64,000 nt of DNA from Apostichopus japonicus (GCF_037975245.1 NC_092571.1:20546917-20610916); one strand, 5' to 3'. Counted from the first letter of the stretch, positions 26,117-35,809 are shown. Program-made: numbers and translations. Notes: generated by a model not told the origin, from the sequence alone.

Positions 26117-29100
26117 TTTCGAAGTAGATTGAATATTTTAAGTGCTTCAGAATAATTTAAAGAGGTCCACAAATGAGCATTGCTAGCATAGCTTTACCTT
26201 GAAATCCTTCTGTGGAATTTGGAGCGGTTTCTCCTAAAATTTAATTTTCGGCCTGAACGGTTTATGGGGCCCTCGTTAGGAGTGTATACGGTACGGTGGT
26301 AATAAGCATAGCCACACACATTGTGTTTAATCCCCAAAATCTTACCTGATTTCCCCGTTTAATCCCCCCCCCCCCAACCAAAGCTGAGTTTAATAAAAAA
26401 TAATTTCATGTAAAAACAAAAAGGAAACAAGAAGTGGCAGACCTCCAAATTGAATGTTTCCTGGTACCAAACTGAAAAAAGTCATGTTACTTACCTACAT
26501 CAATACACGAAGCATAAAAATCTTTAACCATTCCAATAGCATGAATATCTGAGTCAAGTTTGGGTTTGTCAAACAAACCTGAAAAAAAGAAAACGATTTT
26601 TTTTTTTTTAAATGTTGCAAAGTATACACGTATAATATTAACCACCTATGTTGTGAGAGTGAAAATTCGTTCGAGGGGAAAGAAATTTATGACTTTGTTC
26701 AACGATTATTTACTCTGCCTCTCTTCTTCATCATGATCAACATGATACAGATTACATACTCACTGTTACTCACAAAGCCATTAATCTTAGTGTATGAGAA
26801 CTATCAACAGTAACATTGCACAGAGTATTTTACATAAAATATACCATATAACTCACTCCATGTGATCTGCGAGATCCTTGAATTAATGTGAATCATCATA
26901 TTATCGATAAACTCATGCATGCTTTATTTTAGAGGTCTTTTGGACATTTTCAGACTTGGTACTTCCGCAGTGACCTCAAATGACCTTTCATCTCACAGGA
27001 AACAAATGGGTTCTTATAAACAGATATGTTGATCTAACTACCGCGTATGAAGTAAAATTCGAGCTTTACATTTGCAGTTATTGGGTTTAAAAAGTTCCAA
27101 GTTTAAACTCGTTTGACTACACATGACCTTTGACCTTCGCCGAAAACAATAGTGTTCATGTACTTCATCAAAAGTAGGCTACAGTATGAAATGTTTCCTG
27201 AAAAGTAACGAGGGCGGTATTGCAGAACTTAGCATGCATAGACTCCGGATGTGTGACCTGTTTAATTCACGTAGGCTTCGGCTTTGAGTACAACGTTTCT
27301 GTATGCTGCCATGTTGGACGAATATAACCATAATAGTAATTACCGACTTTGCGATCCACGTTTATAATCATTTCCGACTTTGCAATCCGCCGTCCCCTTC
27401 ACAATTTTTGCAAGGTCGGTAAGAATGACTCCATAGTTTTCCCTTTCGAGAGACCAAGTACAAATGACACTCAAGGTTTACTTTTCCAGTTATTGTGTTT
27501 ACAAGGTTTTCAGACTTTGAACATTGTTAACCTCAAATGACATTTAATCTCCACCGATTTCGATAGGGCTCTTAAATCACCACCTGAGGGGGTTCGTCAT
27601 ACAAATTATAAAGTTACAGCAAGCCGGGCTTTCTTTTTGTTATAACTATTTTGTTTTTGTAAGGTTTTCACAGACTATTTTCAGACCTATACTCACCCTT
27701 CAATGTGACTTGGAGATTTTCTCTAAGAACTGAGAACGAAGAGAAACTGGATCGATCCTCCGGTATTGTGTGTGATTTGATCCAACCGCCACATGAATAT
27801 TCATAAAAATCTTCACACGGATTCGCCTCCATGTTCATACTCTCTATAACATTAGCAGCTGCATGATTTGAGCGGAAAACGATGATACAAATGTTTAATT
27901 CATACTATGCAAATGATGATATCATGCTTGGGTAGCGTGATCACTTTGACGATTTTCTGCATAAACGTCAGAATTACACTGATATGTGAAGATTTATGAT
28001 ACCGATATGTCCACATTTACATAGTGACTGACATCACGTGTTTTAGGTCACGTGGTGCTCAAAGGTGAAGCACAATTACAATACAATTCCAAAATGAACT
28101 ACGAAATGCCAGCTGTTCAGCTGCACATAGAGCTGTGTTGTCGTGCGTATCATGTGGGGTATTTTTTACGATCTACAAATGGTTAAGTGATAAATGTTAG
28201 AACAGGCAGACGACATCAACCAAGCCGGAAAACATCTACGCCATTGATACGTCATACATATCAGAAATTAGGCAAATTATTCGAAGGTTGTTGGGAAATA
28301 ATTATTGTAAAAGTAATATATATATTGTACATATTGATATCTTCCTCAGCTTACCTGTCTTTACACAGTGTGCTGTGTTGCACGTTTGTTCTGTCTGGTG
28401 AATACATTCACTTAGCTGTGATTGGTTCTTGGTTTTTGCATTGGAAACTATGACTGTGAGATAAAAGAATGAAAACAAAAAATATGAATACAAGAATCAA
28501 AGATAGCTGTCCTTGAAGAAGATACCCTTCAAAATTAATGACGTCACATGATTTACGCCGGATGAATTTCTGAGACTCTTGACATTTCGAGAACATTATC
28601 TGATAGGGACATTCTTGTCTATCCACGCAGGTCAAATAGATTTCTGCGGATGACAATACTTAAATTCATAATTAATGTTTCCTCTTTGCGCGGTCGATCA
28701 ATTTTACGCTATCCACCATTCGTGGCACAATACTCTAAGACAAACCTTCCATCCTTCTATACAATGCAGAGTATACAGTGTGTTGATATCTCATACGAAA
28801 CGCCGGTCAAATGGAATCCTATTTCTGTTTTTATGTAACCTTATTTTAATCAGGTTGGAATATTTGTATTAAGGCTAAACTCATCATTATTTACATCCAG
28901 TAACTTTCTAACTGCACGGTCTTCTCGCTGGTAACGACAACAGAAGTGAAAAAAAAATCTATATTGAAAAGACTGCAGCCCCCCCCCCCTCCAACACCCA
29001 CCCACCACCCACACCTACACAAAGAGCAGAACCTGCACTCAACGTGTATAAGTAAGTGTAATCAATCAGGAGCGGATCCAGAATTTTATAAGGGGAGGGG

Positions 29101-29742
29101 AGGGGGAGGGGGAGGGAAGGGGAGGGGGTTGTAATCCTGTGGTCGTTGAAGCATCATCCCCAGAAAAACGACCAAGATGTCAAATTATGCTTTCTGAGCA
29201 CAGTTAGATCATTTGTGATGACACGTTGTAGAGTGCAGAAATGAATTAGTTTCCAGAGTTTTATCATAGGCCTATTGAACAAGATAAATTTGACGTTCGT
29301 GTGTGGTTGAAAAGGGTGGGGGTGGATGTACACTCCATACCCCATGGATCCGCGCCTACAACGCAATGAAATGTTGTTGTCGTTTTTCCCCCTATTATGA
29401 ATTTGAAAAGATTCGAAATTTGAGTTAAAATGTTGAATTGGAAGCCACCCGACGTGTAAGTTGTAATTCCATAAGCCCTTGTGGGTTTCTCCCACAATTG
29501 CGTCGTAAAAAATAAGTGATGATTATGATTATTGTTATTAATAATAAACGATAAGTTGACTTACTCAGTGCTATGAGTAAAGCTAACGTTGCTAGTAGTA
29601 GTAATATCGATATGGCCGAGATAGCTCTGTTGTGGCCATGTGTTGATTTTGTCCTTATTTCCAGACCATCCTCTAAAGCAAGTTGGGCTTTACTATCGTT
29701 CCTCTCCGTCATGCTGACGTAGTCCCCTAACAGCCCCCTCAT
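8896..29742 (-). CDS. M13 family zinc metallopeptidase (neprilysin/ECE-like), 20 spliced exons, complete ORF
   Basis: Type II membrane ectopeptidase that should cleave extracellular peptides. CDS exons, in transcript order: 29742-29565, 28453-28355, 27858-27697, 26578-26495, 25703-25489, 25015-24950, 24524-24408, 23667-23581, 22368-22238, 21917-21695, 20833-20735, 20253-20176, 19224-19121, 18463-18405, 17661-17542, 17235-17105, 16412-16347, 14704-14606, 13837-13761, 8995-8896. Every junction has AG/GT borders and compatible phase; the sum is 2295 nt, 764 residues plus TAG, close to the family's usual 750-770. Seen: short cytosolic N-terminus, one membrane segment (about 40-62), [24 protein letters not shown] (557-560), HEITH (598-602), GENIADNGG with the third zinc ligand E660 and D664, HSP with H726 and R732, terminal CVIW. 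The start is the first in-frame Met; the Met at 29712 has a better -3 base. Exon 1 stays open to its acceptor at 29861, so an upstream exon is possible. Neprilysin versus ECE subtype is not decided. Confidence 0.95.
9370..9387. promoter_or_regulatory. Two perfect CRE palindromes (TGACGTCA), 2 bp apart
   Basis: TGACGTCA occurs at 9370-9377 and again at 9380-9387. This is the full consensus site for CREB/ATF bZIP factors. They lie about 150 bp upstream of the start codon of the P2X7-like pseudogene, where a promoter would be. Function is inferred from motif and position only. Confidence 0.6.
9531..10490 (+). pseudogene. P2X7 C-terminal (ballast) domain-like pseudogene
   Basis: The ATG at 9531 opens [11 protein letters not shown] and stops at 9609. 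One frame over, an acidic stretch SEGDDHSN leads to LEPYQFEPV, the usual lead-in of P2X7-ballast-like proteins, and ends at GTG|GTAAGA (9805). After a ttttttcccag acceptor, 10229 onward reads [11 protein letters not shown], then TGA at 10266-10268, then [19 protein letters not shown] and GHYTGFKLP. These match the AYR...LPSC..RIR..FP...Y.GF pattern of the P2X7 cytosolic domain. The TGA sits where relatives have Trp. The Cys-rich zinc segment was not resolved, and exon phases imply a missing exon. It lies antisense in the last M13 intron. Confidence 0.75.
10491..11956. other. Intronic sequence, no gene seen
   Basis: Last intron of the M13 gene. Sequence is mostly unique and AT-rich. The open frame at 10677-10982 has no recognisable homology. 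Confidence 0.5.
11965..13033. mobile_element. hAT-like non-autonomous element, TSD CCTTCAGC
   Basis: Ends CAAGGGCGGCGGAA and TTCCGCCGCCCTTG are 14-bp inverted repeats. The 8-bp duplication CCTTCAGC is exact at 11957-11964 and 13034-13041. 8-bp duplications and CA-starting short termini fit the hAT superfamily. No transposase is present. A second element (12130-12518) is nested inside. Relatives of its ends form the element at 43419-44307 in the opposite orientation. Confidence 0.9.
12130..12518. mobile_element. Nested hAT-like MITE, TSD TTTACTAC
   Basis: Ends CATAGGCGTAGGAG and CTCTTACGCCTATG; exact 8-bp duplication TTTACTAC at 12122-12129 and 12519-12526. 389 bp, with an 18-nt G-run just inside the left end and matching C-run on the right, and a GCGCGCTCCGCGCGC motif. 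Confidence 0.9.
13761..13837 (-). CDS. M13 exon 19: VWC...RPE...YHSP
   Basis: 77 bp, phase 0 to 2 (residues 707-731). Encodes VWCTLFRPE and GYHSPDRY; the codon for R732 is completed by exon 20. H726 and R732 match the catalytic-site His and the C-terminus-binding Arg of neprilysin. A LINE fragment sits about 150 bp upstream in the intron. Confidence 0.93.
13972..14370 (-). mobile_element. LINE reverse-transcriptase C-terminal fragment
   Basis: The 132-codon open frame contains [23 protein letters not shown] and FKNSFI. It resembles the C-terminal tail of non-LTR retrotransposon ORF2 proteins (pattern HPLHSE...R.Y.LR.P..RT..FKNSF). Upstream RT motifs are absent and a 14-nt C-run (G-run in its own strand) marks the 5' border. 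It lies in the intron between M13 exons 18 and 19, same strand. Confidence 0.7.
14606..14704 (-). CDS. M13 exon 18: [19 protein letters not shown]
   Basis: 99 bp, phase 0 to 0 (residues 674-706). Preceded by a strong polypyrimidine tract ending ttcag. Matches the LPGL...QLFF..FAQ block. Confidence 0.94.
15666..16276. mobile_element. MITE with subterminal CGAATGACA repeats
   Basis: Left ACTAAAACGAATGAC...GACAATTG and right CAATTGTCATTCGTTTTAGT are inverted copies. Direct CGAATGACA-like units cluster at 15718-15790, and inverted copies occur at 16188-16276. No coding sequence and no clear target duplication. It lies in the M13 intron next to exon 17. Confidence 0.65.
16347..16412 (-). CDS. M13 exon 17: GENIADNGG
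   Basis: 66 bp, phase 0 to 0 (residues 652-673). Carries the third zinc ligand E660 and D664. Acceptor tatcag; donor AAG|GTTTGT is weaker than the gene's other donors. A 611-bp inverted-repeat element ends 71 bp downstream in the intron. Confidence 0.95.
17105..17235 (-). CDS. M13 exon 16: [10 protein letters not shown]-x-x-WW
   Basis: 131 bp, phase 1 to 0 (residues 608-651). Encodes [18 protein letters not shown] and CIVDQYSGY, the standard block after the zinc helix. Donor ATGCAT|GTGAGT. Confidence 0.95.
17542..17661 (-). CDS. M13 exon 15: catalytic HEITH
   Basis: 120 bp, phase 1 to 1 (residues 568-607). Encodes [11 protein letters not shown], then [19 protein letters not shown]598 and H602 are zinc ligands and E599 is the general base by family homology. 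All are intact. Confidence 0.97.
18405..18463 (-). CDS. M13 exon 14: [12 protein letters not shown]
   Basis: 59 bp, phase 2 to 1 (residues 548-567). NAFY (557-560) supplies the Asn and Ala that bind the substrate backbone in neprilysin. Acceptor ttttgtag, donor ATTA|GTGAGT. Confidence 0.94.
19121..19224 (-). CDS. M13 exon 13: LRLPVDKTE
   Basis: 104 bp, phase 0 to 2 (residues 514-547). Encodes [11 protein letters not shown] and [11 protein letters not shown], leading directly into the [12 protein letters not shown] exon. Donor GA|GTAAGT. Confidence 0.92.
19675..20105. repeat. Minisatellite, 18-19 bp unit, intronic
   Basis: About 20 imperfect copies of CAACCGCATTATATGTGT, with unit variants CTCAT for GCATT. 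Open frames across it are repeat artefacts. It lies in the intron between M13 exons 12 and 13. Confidence 0.9.
20176..20253 (-). CDS. M13 exon 12: IGYPDW
   Basis: 78 bp, phase 0 to 0 (residues 488-513). Encodes the conserved [11 protein letters not shown] segment. It lies between a perfect foldback repeat and a minisatellite in the flanking introns. Confidence 0.92.
20293..20419. repeat. Perfect 62-bp inverted repeat with 3-nt loop
   Basis: The left arm 20293-20354 is exactly complementary to the right arm 20358-20419, with loop ACA. It lies in the intron between M13 exons 11 and 12. Such perfection implies a very recent foldback or an assembly/sequencing artefact. Confidence 0.95.
20735..20833 (-). 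CDS. M13 exon 11: W-M-D-x-x-T-K-K
   Basis: 99 bp, phase 0 to 0 (residues 455-487). Encodes [20 protein letters not shown] followed by a KA-type helix, as in all M13 proteases. Acceptor aaatcag, donor AAG|GTAAAA. Confidence 0.92.
20929..21351 (-). repeat. tRNA-derived SINE-like repeat, tandem head-to-tail arrangement
   Basis: On the minus strand, 21107-21031 reads like a tRNA: TAGCCTAGTGGTAG (A box) and GGTTCGAATCC (perfect B box). A 55-bp segment occurs at 20929-20983 and again at 21297-21351, 368 bp apart. The sequence runs from the end of one unit into the start of the next. A (TA)n tract follows to 21388. Related copies: 36750-36925, 38226-38305, 53465-54034. Confidence 0.75.
21695..21917 (-). 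CDS. M13 exon 10: R-x-x-x-NYMLW and RW-x-x-C
   Basis: 223 bp, phase 2 to 0 (residues 380-454). Contains [12 protein letters not shown], then TARWRECVD, then ATGRMYV; these are conserved M13 helices including the RWxxC cysteine. Acceptor cccacag, donor AAC|GTAAGT. Confidence 0.94.
22238..22368 (-). CDS. M13 exon 9: [11 protein letters not shown]
   Basis: 131 bp, phase 0 to 2 (residues 337-379). Encodes [13 protein letters not shown] and ends in an IAETPPR stretch completed by exon 10. Donor AG|GTATGG. Confidence 0.9.
22816..23185. mobile_element. hAT-like MITE, TSD TCGGGTTG
   Basis: Ends CAAGGGCGTAGGAA and TTCCTACGCCACTG; exact duplication TCGGGTTG at 22808-22815 and 23186-23193. 370 bp, with G/C runs inside both ends. 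Near-identical copy inverted at 37846-38217. Confidence 0.93.
23581..23667 (-). CDS. M13 exon 8: TVPSTERRD
   Basis: 87 bp, phase 0 to 0 (residues 308-336). Joins exon 7 to give [13 protein letters not shown] and then [12 protein letters not shown]. This matches the family pattern A-N-I/L-T-x-P-x-x-x-R-R/Q-D. Confidence 0.92.
24190..24293. repeat. 100-nt homopurine GGGAGG tract
   Basis: Almost pure G/A on the plus strand with many runs of 3-5 G, so G-quadruplex or triplex formation is possible. It is pyrimidine-rich in the M13 transcript. It lies in the intron before exon 7's downstream neighbour, exon 8. Confidence 0.85.
24408..24524 (-). CDS. M13 exon 7: helical N-domain
   Basis: 117 bp, phase 0 to 0 (residues 269-307). 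Encodes [17 protein letters not shown] and ends FETKIAN, the usual lead-in to the next exon's TVP block. Donor AAT|GTAAGT. Confidence 0.92.
24950..25015 (-). CDS. M13 exon 6: DQP-x-LG-x-x-SRDYFL
   Basis: 66 bp, phase 0 to 0 (residues 247-268). Encodes [17 protein letters not shown], matching the conserved DQPxLGLxxRDYYL block. Acceptor tttacag, donor AAG|GTAGAT. Confidence 0.93.
25489..25703 (-). CDS. M13 exon 5: LGGWPVLG
   Basis: 215 bp, phase 1 to 0 (residues 175-246). Contains [16 protein letters not shown] followed by a DW motif, as in all M13 N-domains. Acceptor tttatcag, donor ACG|GTAAGT. Confidence 0.94.
25726..25897. repeat. (TA)n / TAGATA microsatellite
   Basis: Interrupted TA dinucleotides with ATAGAT units, starting about 20 bp upstream of the M13 exon 5 acceptor in transcript terms. 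Confidence 0.9.
26047..26113. repeat. (TA)n microsatellite
   Basis: About 33 uninterrupted TA units in the M13 intron between exons 4 and 5. Confidence 0.95.
26495..26578 (-). CDS. M13 exon 4: DFYASCIDV
   Basis: 84 bp, phase 1 to 1 (residues 147-174). Encodes the family's K-x-F/Y-Y-x-S-C-x-D segment as KDFYASCID. Acceptor tttttttcag, donor GTAG|GTAAGT. Confidence 0.92.
   Translation of the reverse strand, partial: VCLTNPNLTQIFMLLEWLKIFMLRVLM
27697..27858 (-). CDS. M13 exon 3: [14 protein letters not shown]
   Basis: 162 bp, phase 1 to 1 (residues 93-146). Holds the hallmark [15 protein letters not shown] block of Peptidase_M13_N, then [14 protein letters not shown]. Acceptor catgcag, donor AAGG|GTGAGT. 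Confidence 0.95.
28355..28453 (-). CDS. M13 exon 2: start of ectodomain, Cys cluster
   Basis: 99 bp, phase 1 to 1 (residues 60-92). Contains the paired-cysteine stretch CNTAHCVK typical of the first ectodomain disulfides of neprilysins. Acceptor ctcacag, donor ACAG|GTAAGC. Confidence 0.9.
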
Positions 29743-29861
29743 AAAGTAGTTGTCACAAAATTGCACAAATATTCTCGAGAAGGGGAACCAACGCCTTGAA
29801 CCAGTAAACAATCTAATCTTTCTCCAAAAGAACGAAATCCTCACGAAGGCAAGCTTATATT
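29565..29861 (-). CDS. M13 exon 1: cytosolic tail and signal anchor
   Basis: Begins after a ttttcag acceptor at 29862-29864 and ends CTGA|GTAAGT, phase 1. Candidate Met codons are at 29742 and 29712. A hydrophobic Ile/Leu/Ala run of about 22 residues forms the anchor. The 5' part is either UTR or coding continued from an unseen upstream exon. Confidence 0.85.
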
Positions 29862-29867
29862 CTGAAA

Positions 29868-31869
29868 ATTAAAATAAACAATTACTAATGGTTGAAAAAA
29901 AAGCGCATGCACAAATCACTACAATGAAAATAATTAATAGTCGACCTGGAATCCATTGTTTCTGTTTATGAGATAATTAGGGGAACGGTATTGGAGGGGG
30001 GGGGCGTAGGGGAGGGGTAGGGTAGGGGAAGGGCGGGATAAGTGCATTAGGAACGCCAGTTATATGTTTCCACATTCCAGATGACAGGCTGAAATTAGTC
30101 AGTACTAACACATTACTGCATAAATAAAATATTATGATATACCGTTTTGCACCTCCTCCAAAACAAAAGCCTAATTGGAATTTATGTGCGTCTATGAAAT
30201 TGGAATTATCATCCAACAATGTGTCACGGCAACGCTTCGTTTTCAATTTAAATGTGGAGTTGCCTGTTCCCTTTGTTATAACGTATAGGCTTTCGCCGTA
30301 GTGGGAATTGGCATACCAATGTTACAGTTGCATAAGGAATCCAAATTTTTGACATCCTTCGAGTCCCCTGTAACATACTGAGCAATCAAATCTTGATCAC
30401 CACATTATACTGCAGGAAAGATTTTACAGGCAGTGATTATGACATACCTGTTGTGCTAAAACACAGTTTGACTGTCTGAATATAATGTTTAATAAAACTA
30501 TCATATTTGTTATGATATATGCCCCAGGTGAAACTGTAGAGCTACACGCAGACATGTCGATGCTACAGAGTTACTAGCCATTGCATAATTCTCTTCGACC
30601 GACATATCCCATACACACGAAACAGAACTAAAAACAAAACAAAAAACCCAACAACTATACACTCCATTCATTGATCTTTTTGTGCCAAGTTATACGCTCT
30701 TATCATAAAAATTCGACCCAAGATAAAATCTGTGAACATGGTTCTATTTACGAACATTTACGAACATAAAATTTCGATTTGATGGCGCCATAAATTCCTT
30801 TCTATCAGTTGATCGGGGAATAAATGCCAAATTTAGGGTTATAAAAGACAAGATATCTTGTTGCGATGTGGTATAAGATTGTTACCCATTGACCTACCTT
30901 TGCTCGATATAGCTAGGCGAGCTACCTTCATGACCTATACCTAGGCCTTACCTAAATATCACTGCTATATTGCAAAAGGGAGGTAAGCTAAGTGGTGATA
31001 CGTGTTGTTAAAACCAAAAATGTTAGGTTGTACCACAGGTTTTAAACATAATTATGACACATTAAATTTTTGAGCTCACCAAAAGTTATACTGTTTGAAA
31101 GCGAGACAAATTACCATATGGAATAAAAATCTCAGTCATTTGGTTTAAAGTGTTATAAAACTTTTGAAAATCGTTAAAAATTGGACATAAATCTTTTCAT
31201 CACATCTTTCAAAACTAATTTCATGAAGATATTTAACATAGAAACAAATTAATAATAACAAGTGGCAATAAATGCTATTGAAAGGAGTAAATTCGGAAAA
31301 ACAGCATGATAAACTCGGGGTTAACATCCCAGCAAAAGGATTTTATATAAAAGAAAGTTTCACATTGATAAAGTCTACTCAATTTTAGGTAATGATATAA
31401 AGTTGGGTTAACACGTCGAGTATAGAGCATTGGTCGTGGTTTAACACAACCATCGAGCAATCCGTAAAGATAAGGCGTAAAGGCCGAGGGGGTGGGTGGG
31501 GTGGAGTGGGGTGGGGTGGGTTGGGTGGGGAAGGGAGTGAAGAAATGCCGTTTGGGGGCCATTAAGAGTTCATCCTAACCTACCCATCCTGGATTTTACT
31601 GCAAAATCGAAATATACACAGCTTTTCTCAAAGTATATACTCTGAAGGAGTTATGGATGTAGGATCACCCCTCCCCTCCCCCTTCCCAACCCCCAAAAAA
31701 ATCACAGTACATATTTTAACAATTTAGATATGATTTCTTCTTTTTTCTTTAGCACTCTCTCTATAGCGATTACTCAGTTACTGAACCAAATCTTACTATT
31801 TAGAAGGAACCGATGCTGTGCTAGTTGGGAGGGGTGGCGGGGGGGGGGGGTGGAACAGCAAGATGAGTG
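29868..31869. other. 5' flank or first intron of the M13 gene, no gene seen
   Basis: Contains G-rich GGGTAGGGG-type stretches (29995-30030, 31485-31535). No coding segment was recognised. It may contain upstream non-coding exon or promoter sequence of the M13 gene that I could not define. Confidence 0.4.
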
Positions 31870-31877
31870 CCGTATGT

Positions 31878-32963
31878 CAGTGGCGGCGGAACCGGGGGGG
31901 CTTGGGGGGGCTCAGCCCCCCCAATAAAAAAGTTGAGGGGGCAAATGCATGATAAGCCCCCCCAATATTTACCAAGGCTCCGAAACGTGCATATGCCCAT
32001 TTTTCAATGCATACTTGTCGATCTGTCCGATGCACACGTATACTCTATAGGTGTAATAATTTTAGTAATTGCTGGGGGACCCTCGGTCCCCTGGCTATAG
32101 ACCACATTGTCACCCCACCCAGTCTTCACGCGGTTGGGAAGCAGTGAAAAGTGGAAGCAGTGAGTGTGAGTACCGGTAAGCGTAACACAACTTCGTCTTA
32201 GGCCAATGACTTGCCTCATTTCAGCCAGTTCTCCAACATCCCCTTACTTAGTGGCGGAGCGTCCATATATACAGCCAGGGGGCGGATGCCCCCCCCCCCT
32301 GACGGACTCAAATGGACTGCTGGCGCCCTTTTCAGCTATTCACTTCTTTTTACTTATTCGCGATTTTTGACTATTTTATTGCGCTCTCATATACCTATTG
32401 ACATTTGTCATATTCTGTTGGTTTAACTTTCCGACAAAACGGCGACGATACCTATTTATTCTCCGTTTATCTGCAAATTAGCAAGGCCCCGGAAAGGGTC
32501 ATTTCCTGCAATCTAGGGAGTATCTTTACTCAAAAATTTTCTGTACGCTCCGCGCCAACCTGTGGTGGCGCTCCGCTTAGATAGTGTCGAAAGCGCCCCT
32601 ACAGACCATTCTTGCCCTCCCTGACCAATACTCTAGCTCCGCCACTGCCCTTACTACACTCAAAAACATCTTTGCGAGTACACTACGAGTAATAGCTACT
32701 CTCTTAAAAAACATCGAATATACAAATTACAATGTTTTTACAGACTTTTACGTGCAATCTGAGAAATTGCAGGCTTGAGACCCATATTTTAGGACTGGGT
32801 ATTCGCAGCATAAAACACTCGGAAAGTGCCGTTTCCGGCCATCTGGGGGTTTGAAAAAACCCAAAATTTTCTTGTACGCTCCGTGCCAACCGATGGTGGC
32901 GCTCCGGTTAGATAGTCTCCACACATTAGCCCCCCCAATAATTTTTCCGTTCCGCCGCGCCTG
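31878..32963. mobile_element. hAT-like element, TSD CCGTATGT
   Basis: Ends CAGTGGCGGCGGAA and TTCCGCCGCGCCTG; exact duplication CCGTATGT at 31870-31877 and 32964-32971. 1086 bp including a nested element at 32249-32647. The right part (32820-32925) carries the shared hairpin module. Confidence 0.92.
32249..32647. mobile_element. Nested hAT-like MITE, TSD CCCTTACT
   Basis: Ends TAGTGGCGGAGC and GCTCCGCCACTG; exact duplication CCCTTACT at 32241-32248 and 32648-32655. 399 bp. Carries its own divergent copy of the hairpin module (32490-32585). The first base is T where relatives have C. Confidence 0.92.
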
Positions 32964-33564
32964 CCGTATGTGTACAAGCCATTCGAGTATGGTTTATGGT
33001 CTTCTATGATTGTGCGGCTATGTTTTATTTCTTTACTATGCGTTCGTCCCAGTTTACTTCAATTTCCACTGAAGTACAATGCACTATTATAAAGTTGTAG
33101 GTGGTGAAATGACTGAATTCAAATAAATTAGAGGCATAAATATGTCGTCATGGAAACCACTAAATCTGTCTTTTCTATTTAAGCGCAATGTTTTGTGGTC
33201 TCTCAACAATCGTGATGTTCTTTATTCCCTAGGTAACTGGTGATGCAAAGAAAAAAACACATATCTCGTTAAATGTCGAGAAAATGGAAGATTTCCCACT
33301 CAAAAGACACGTCCTTATTTTCTTATAACTAGCTTTCACATCTTCACATGACGCCGTGTTCTGCAGTTTATACCTCTTATCATTAACTATTTATGCATGT
33401 ACATATTCGATCTGTGTGATTTCTTTTCCCCTTTCAGCAAGAATATATCTGTGAAATCATTTTAATAAAGTCTGAGGTCCGATTTAAGGAAACGTCTCGT
33501 GTTTTGAATTTGTCTAATGCTCTTTGTTTGCTCTGGTATTCAAGGCTTGATTTAACGGTATATC

Positions 33565-33574
33565 CGTCAGTACA

Positions 33575-33652
<78 letters not shown>

Positions 33653-33924
33653 CATATATATATAGATATATATTTCAATATATATTTATTTCTATATATA
33701 TTTATTTCTATATATATATTTCTATATATATTTATACATATATTTATATATATAAATTTATATATATTTCTATATATATTTCTATATATATATTTCTATA
33801 TATATTTCTATATTTATTTCTATATATATTTCTATATATATTGCTATATATATATTTCTATATATATTTCTATATATATTGCTATATATATTTCTACATA
33901 TATGTAGGCCTATATATATATAGG

Positions 33925-33958
<34 letters not shown>

Positions 33959-33995
33959 GTTATATATATACCGTTATATATATATATCCTATATC
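33565..33995. repeat. Compound (TA)n / ATATATTTCT microsatellite
   Basis: TA runs alternate with TATATTTCTA units and two TAGGCCTA palindromes. Open frames through it are low-complexity artefacts. Confidence 0.95.
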
Positions 33996-35682
33996 GCCAA
34001 GTATCAACCCCCCCCCCCCCGAGTTGCACCGTGACGCTGCGGTCTATCCCCGTGACCCCCTCCCGTCAGTACACTCAAGTAAAGTACACTTGCTACACAA
34101 TACAGAATCGGTATTGGTTGACAATGACGTCATCATTCCTTTGGCACATTGCATTTTAGCAGACATCAATGTTGTCCAGGCTTGCAGTTTCGGTATCAAT
34201 GCATGCAAACAATCAAGACATGCAAACAACCAATCAATACATGTAAACAAGTTACCATACTATCTCAAAAATGAGTGGGGGTGTGTGGTAATACGTACTG
34301 ACGGCTTGAAACGATCATGGACCTGATATATACACTATATGCAATCAGATCTTTATCGTACGTTAGGACACTTTTGGCAAGCGTTCAAAATTTCTCTCTA
34401 CCAAAAACTGTATCGTCAAAGCTTCTCTCTCTGCATTTTAAGTAGATAACGAAGCATGGTTCTCGAGACATGTATAAAATGAAGGTACATAGGCCTATCT
34501 CCGTAAATAGAAGGGTCCAGTTTACGTCTCCATGACAACTTTCAAAATTATATAATTAAATATTTAAATTGTATTCATTTCGTTTGGACGAGCATAATCA
34601 TCATTTCTCACACGGAGATTATACATCCAAATCATGCAGGCATCTCACATGTTTATATTTTATACTATATCATTTTTGTCTATTTTTTTTTTGGTATTAC
34701 GGAATTGACCCCTTATTATAACAATATAATTTTTATGTTTTTTAATTAGGATACTCGTTTCGAAAATACCATACCAAATGAAATCTTGATGACGTCACAC
34801 CCTTTTGCGCAGTGTATGGTAGGCCTGTGCAGACACCTAAACACTATACATAGGGCGCTATACATTATAGTTGGTTAGGCCTAAATCCAATATACGACGT
34901 AACGTCATGATGTCGGTGAGTTGAGGTATAGTGAGTTTCCGCATAGCAGGCGTTATAGAAAATCCTTCAACTTGAGGCTTCAATTTTCCCTTTAAATTCT
35001 TGAATAATCCGAGGTACCGTAACGTGTAAAGGAGAGGCCTATATGCAGGTCCATGCATATCCTGCAGATGCTGGACATCTGCTGTCTCATTATACAGAAC
35101 GATGAGTTAAGTGCCAACAAAAGTCAGATAAAACACGCGAGAAAAAAAGAGAAGAAAAAAAAAACAAGAAAAAAAAACAGGGAAACCAATTGGGAGTTGA
35201 TTCGTCCGCAGTGAAACGTGACTTGGAGTTTGTCTTTTCTCTCCTTTATTTTTTCGTTCCCAGGTTCCTTAAAATATATCGCTTATCATCGATTTCTTTT
35301 CCCTGAAGATCTTAAAGCATGTCACGTGACTACCATCAACAACCGGTTGTTACATGCGAAGATGATGTCTAACAACGTATAATAAAAGTGGAAACTTAGT
35401 GGAGTTAATTTTGTCTCCTATTTATTTTCAAAACATTAATGTTTTTCCGAAATATAAATGTTTTCCGAAATGTAATCTTGATAAACATCAGTTAATCGGA
35501 ATGCTGTTTTTCTACGACCTTTATTCCGGCCAGATGTTGTCAATCCGCGGAAAAAAAAGGTGGCACGGTTAGCAACCATTCTGGATTGGAGATTCAAATC
35601 GGTGTATACATATTACACGAATCGAAGTAACAGCAAAGATACCTTACTATGTACTATGTACGCATTCACACACCAGTAAAAT

Positions 35683-35809
35683 CACTATGGTCGAGTGGTA
35701 CGGACTTCGGTTCGTGACACAAGATCCGGGGTTCGATTCCTACCTTCGCCCGACGAGTCCCAAAAGGACGAAACCGGTCGTAAAGTGGAATTTTTCTGGT
35801 GTGTTATTC

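Noticed and set aside
29068-29110. CAGGAGCGGATCCAGAA, resembling a hAT-like left end
   Set aside because: No matching right end or target duplication found nearby; may be a truncated copy.
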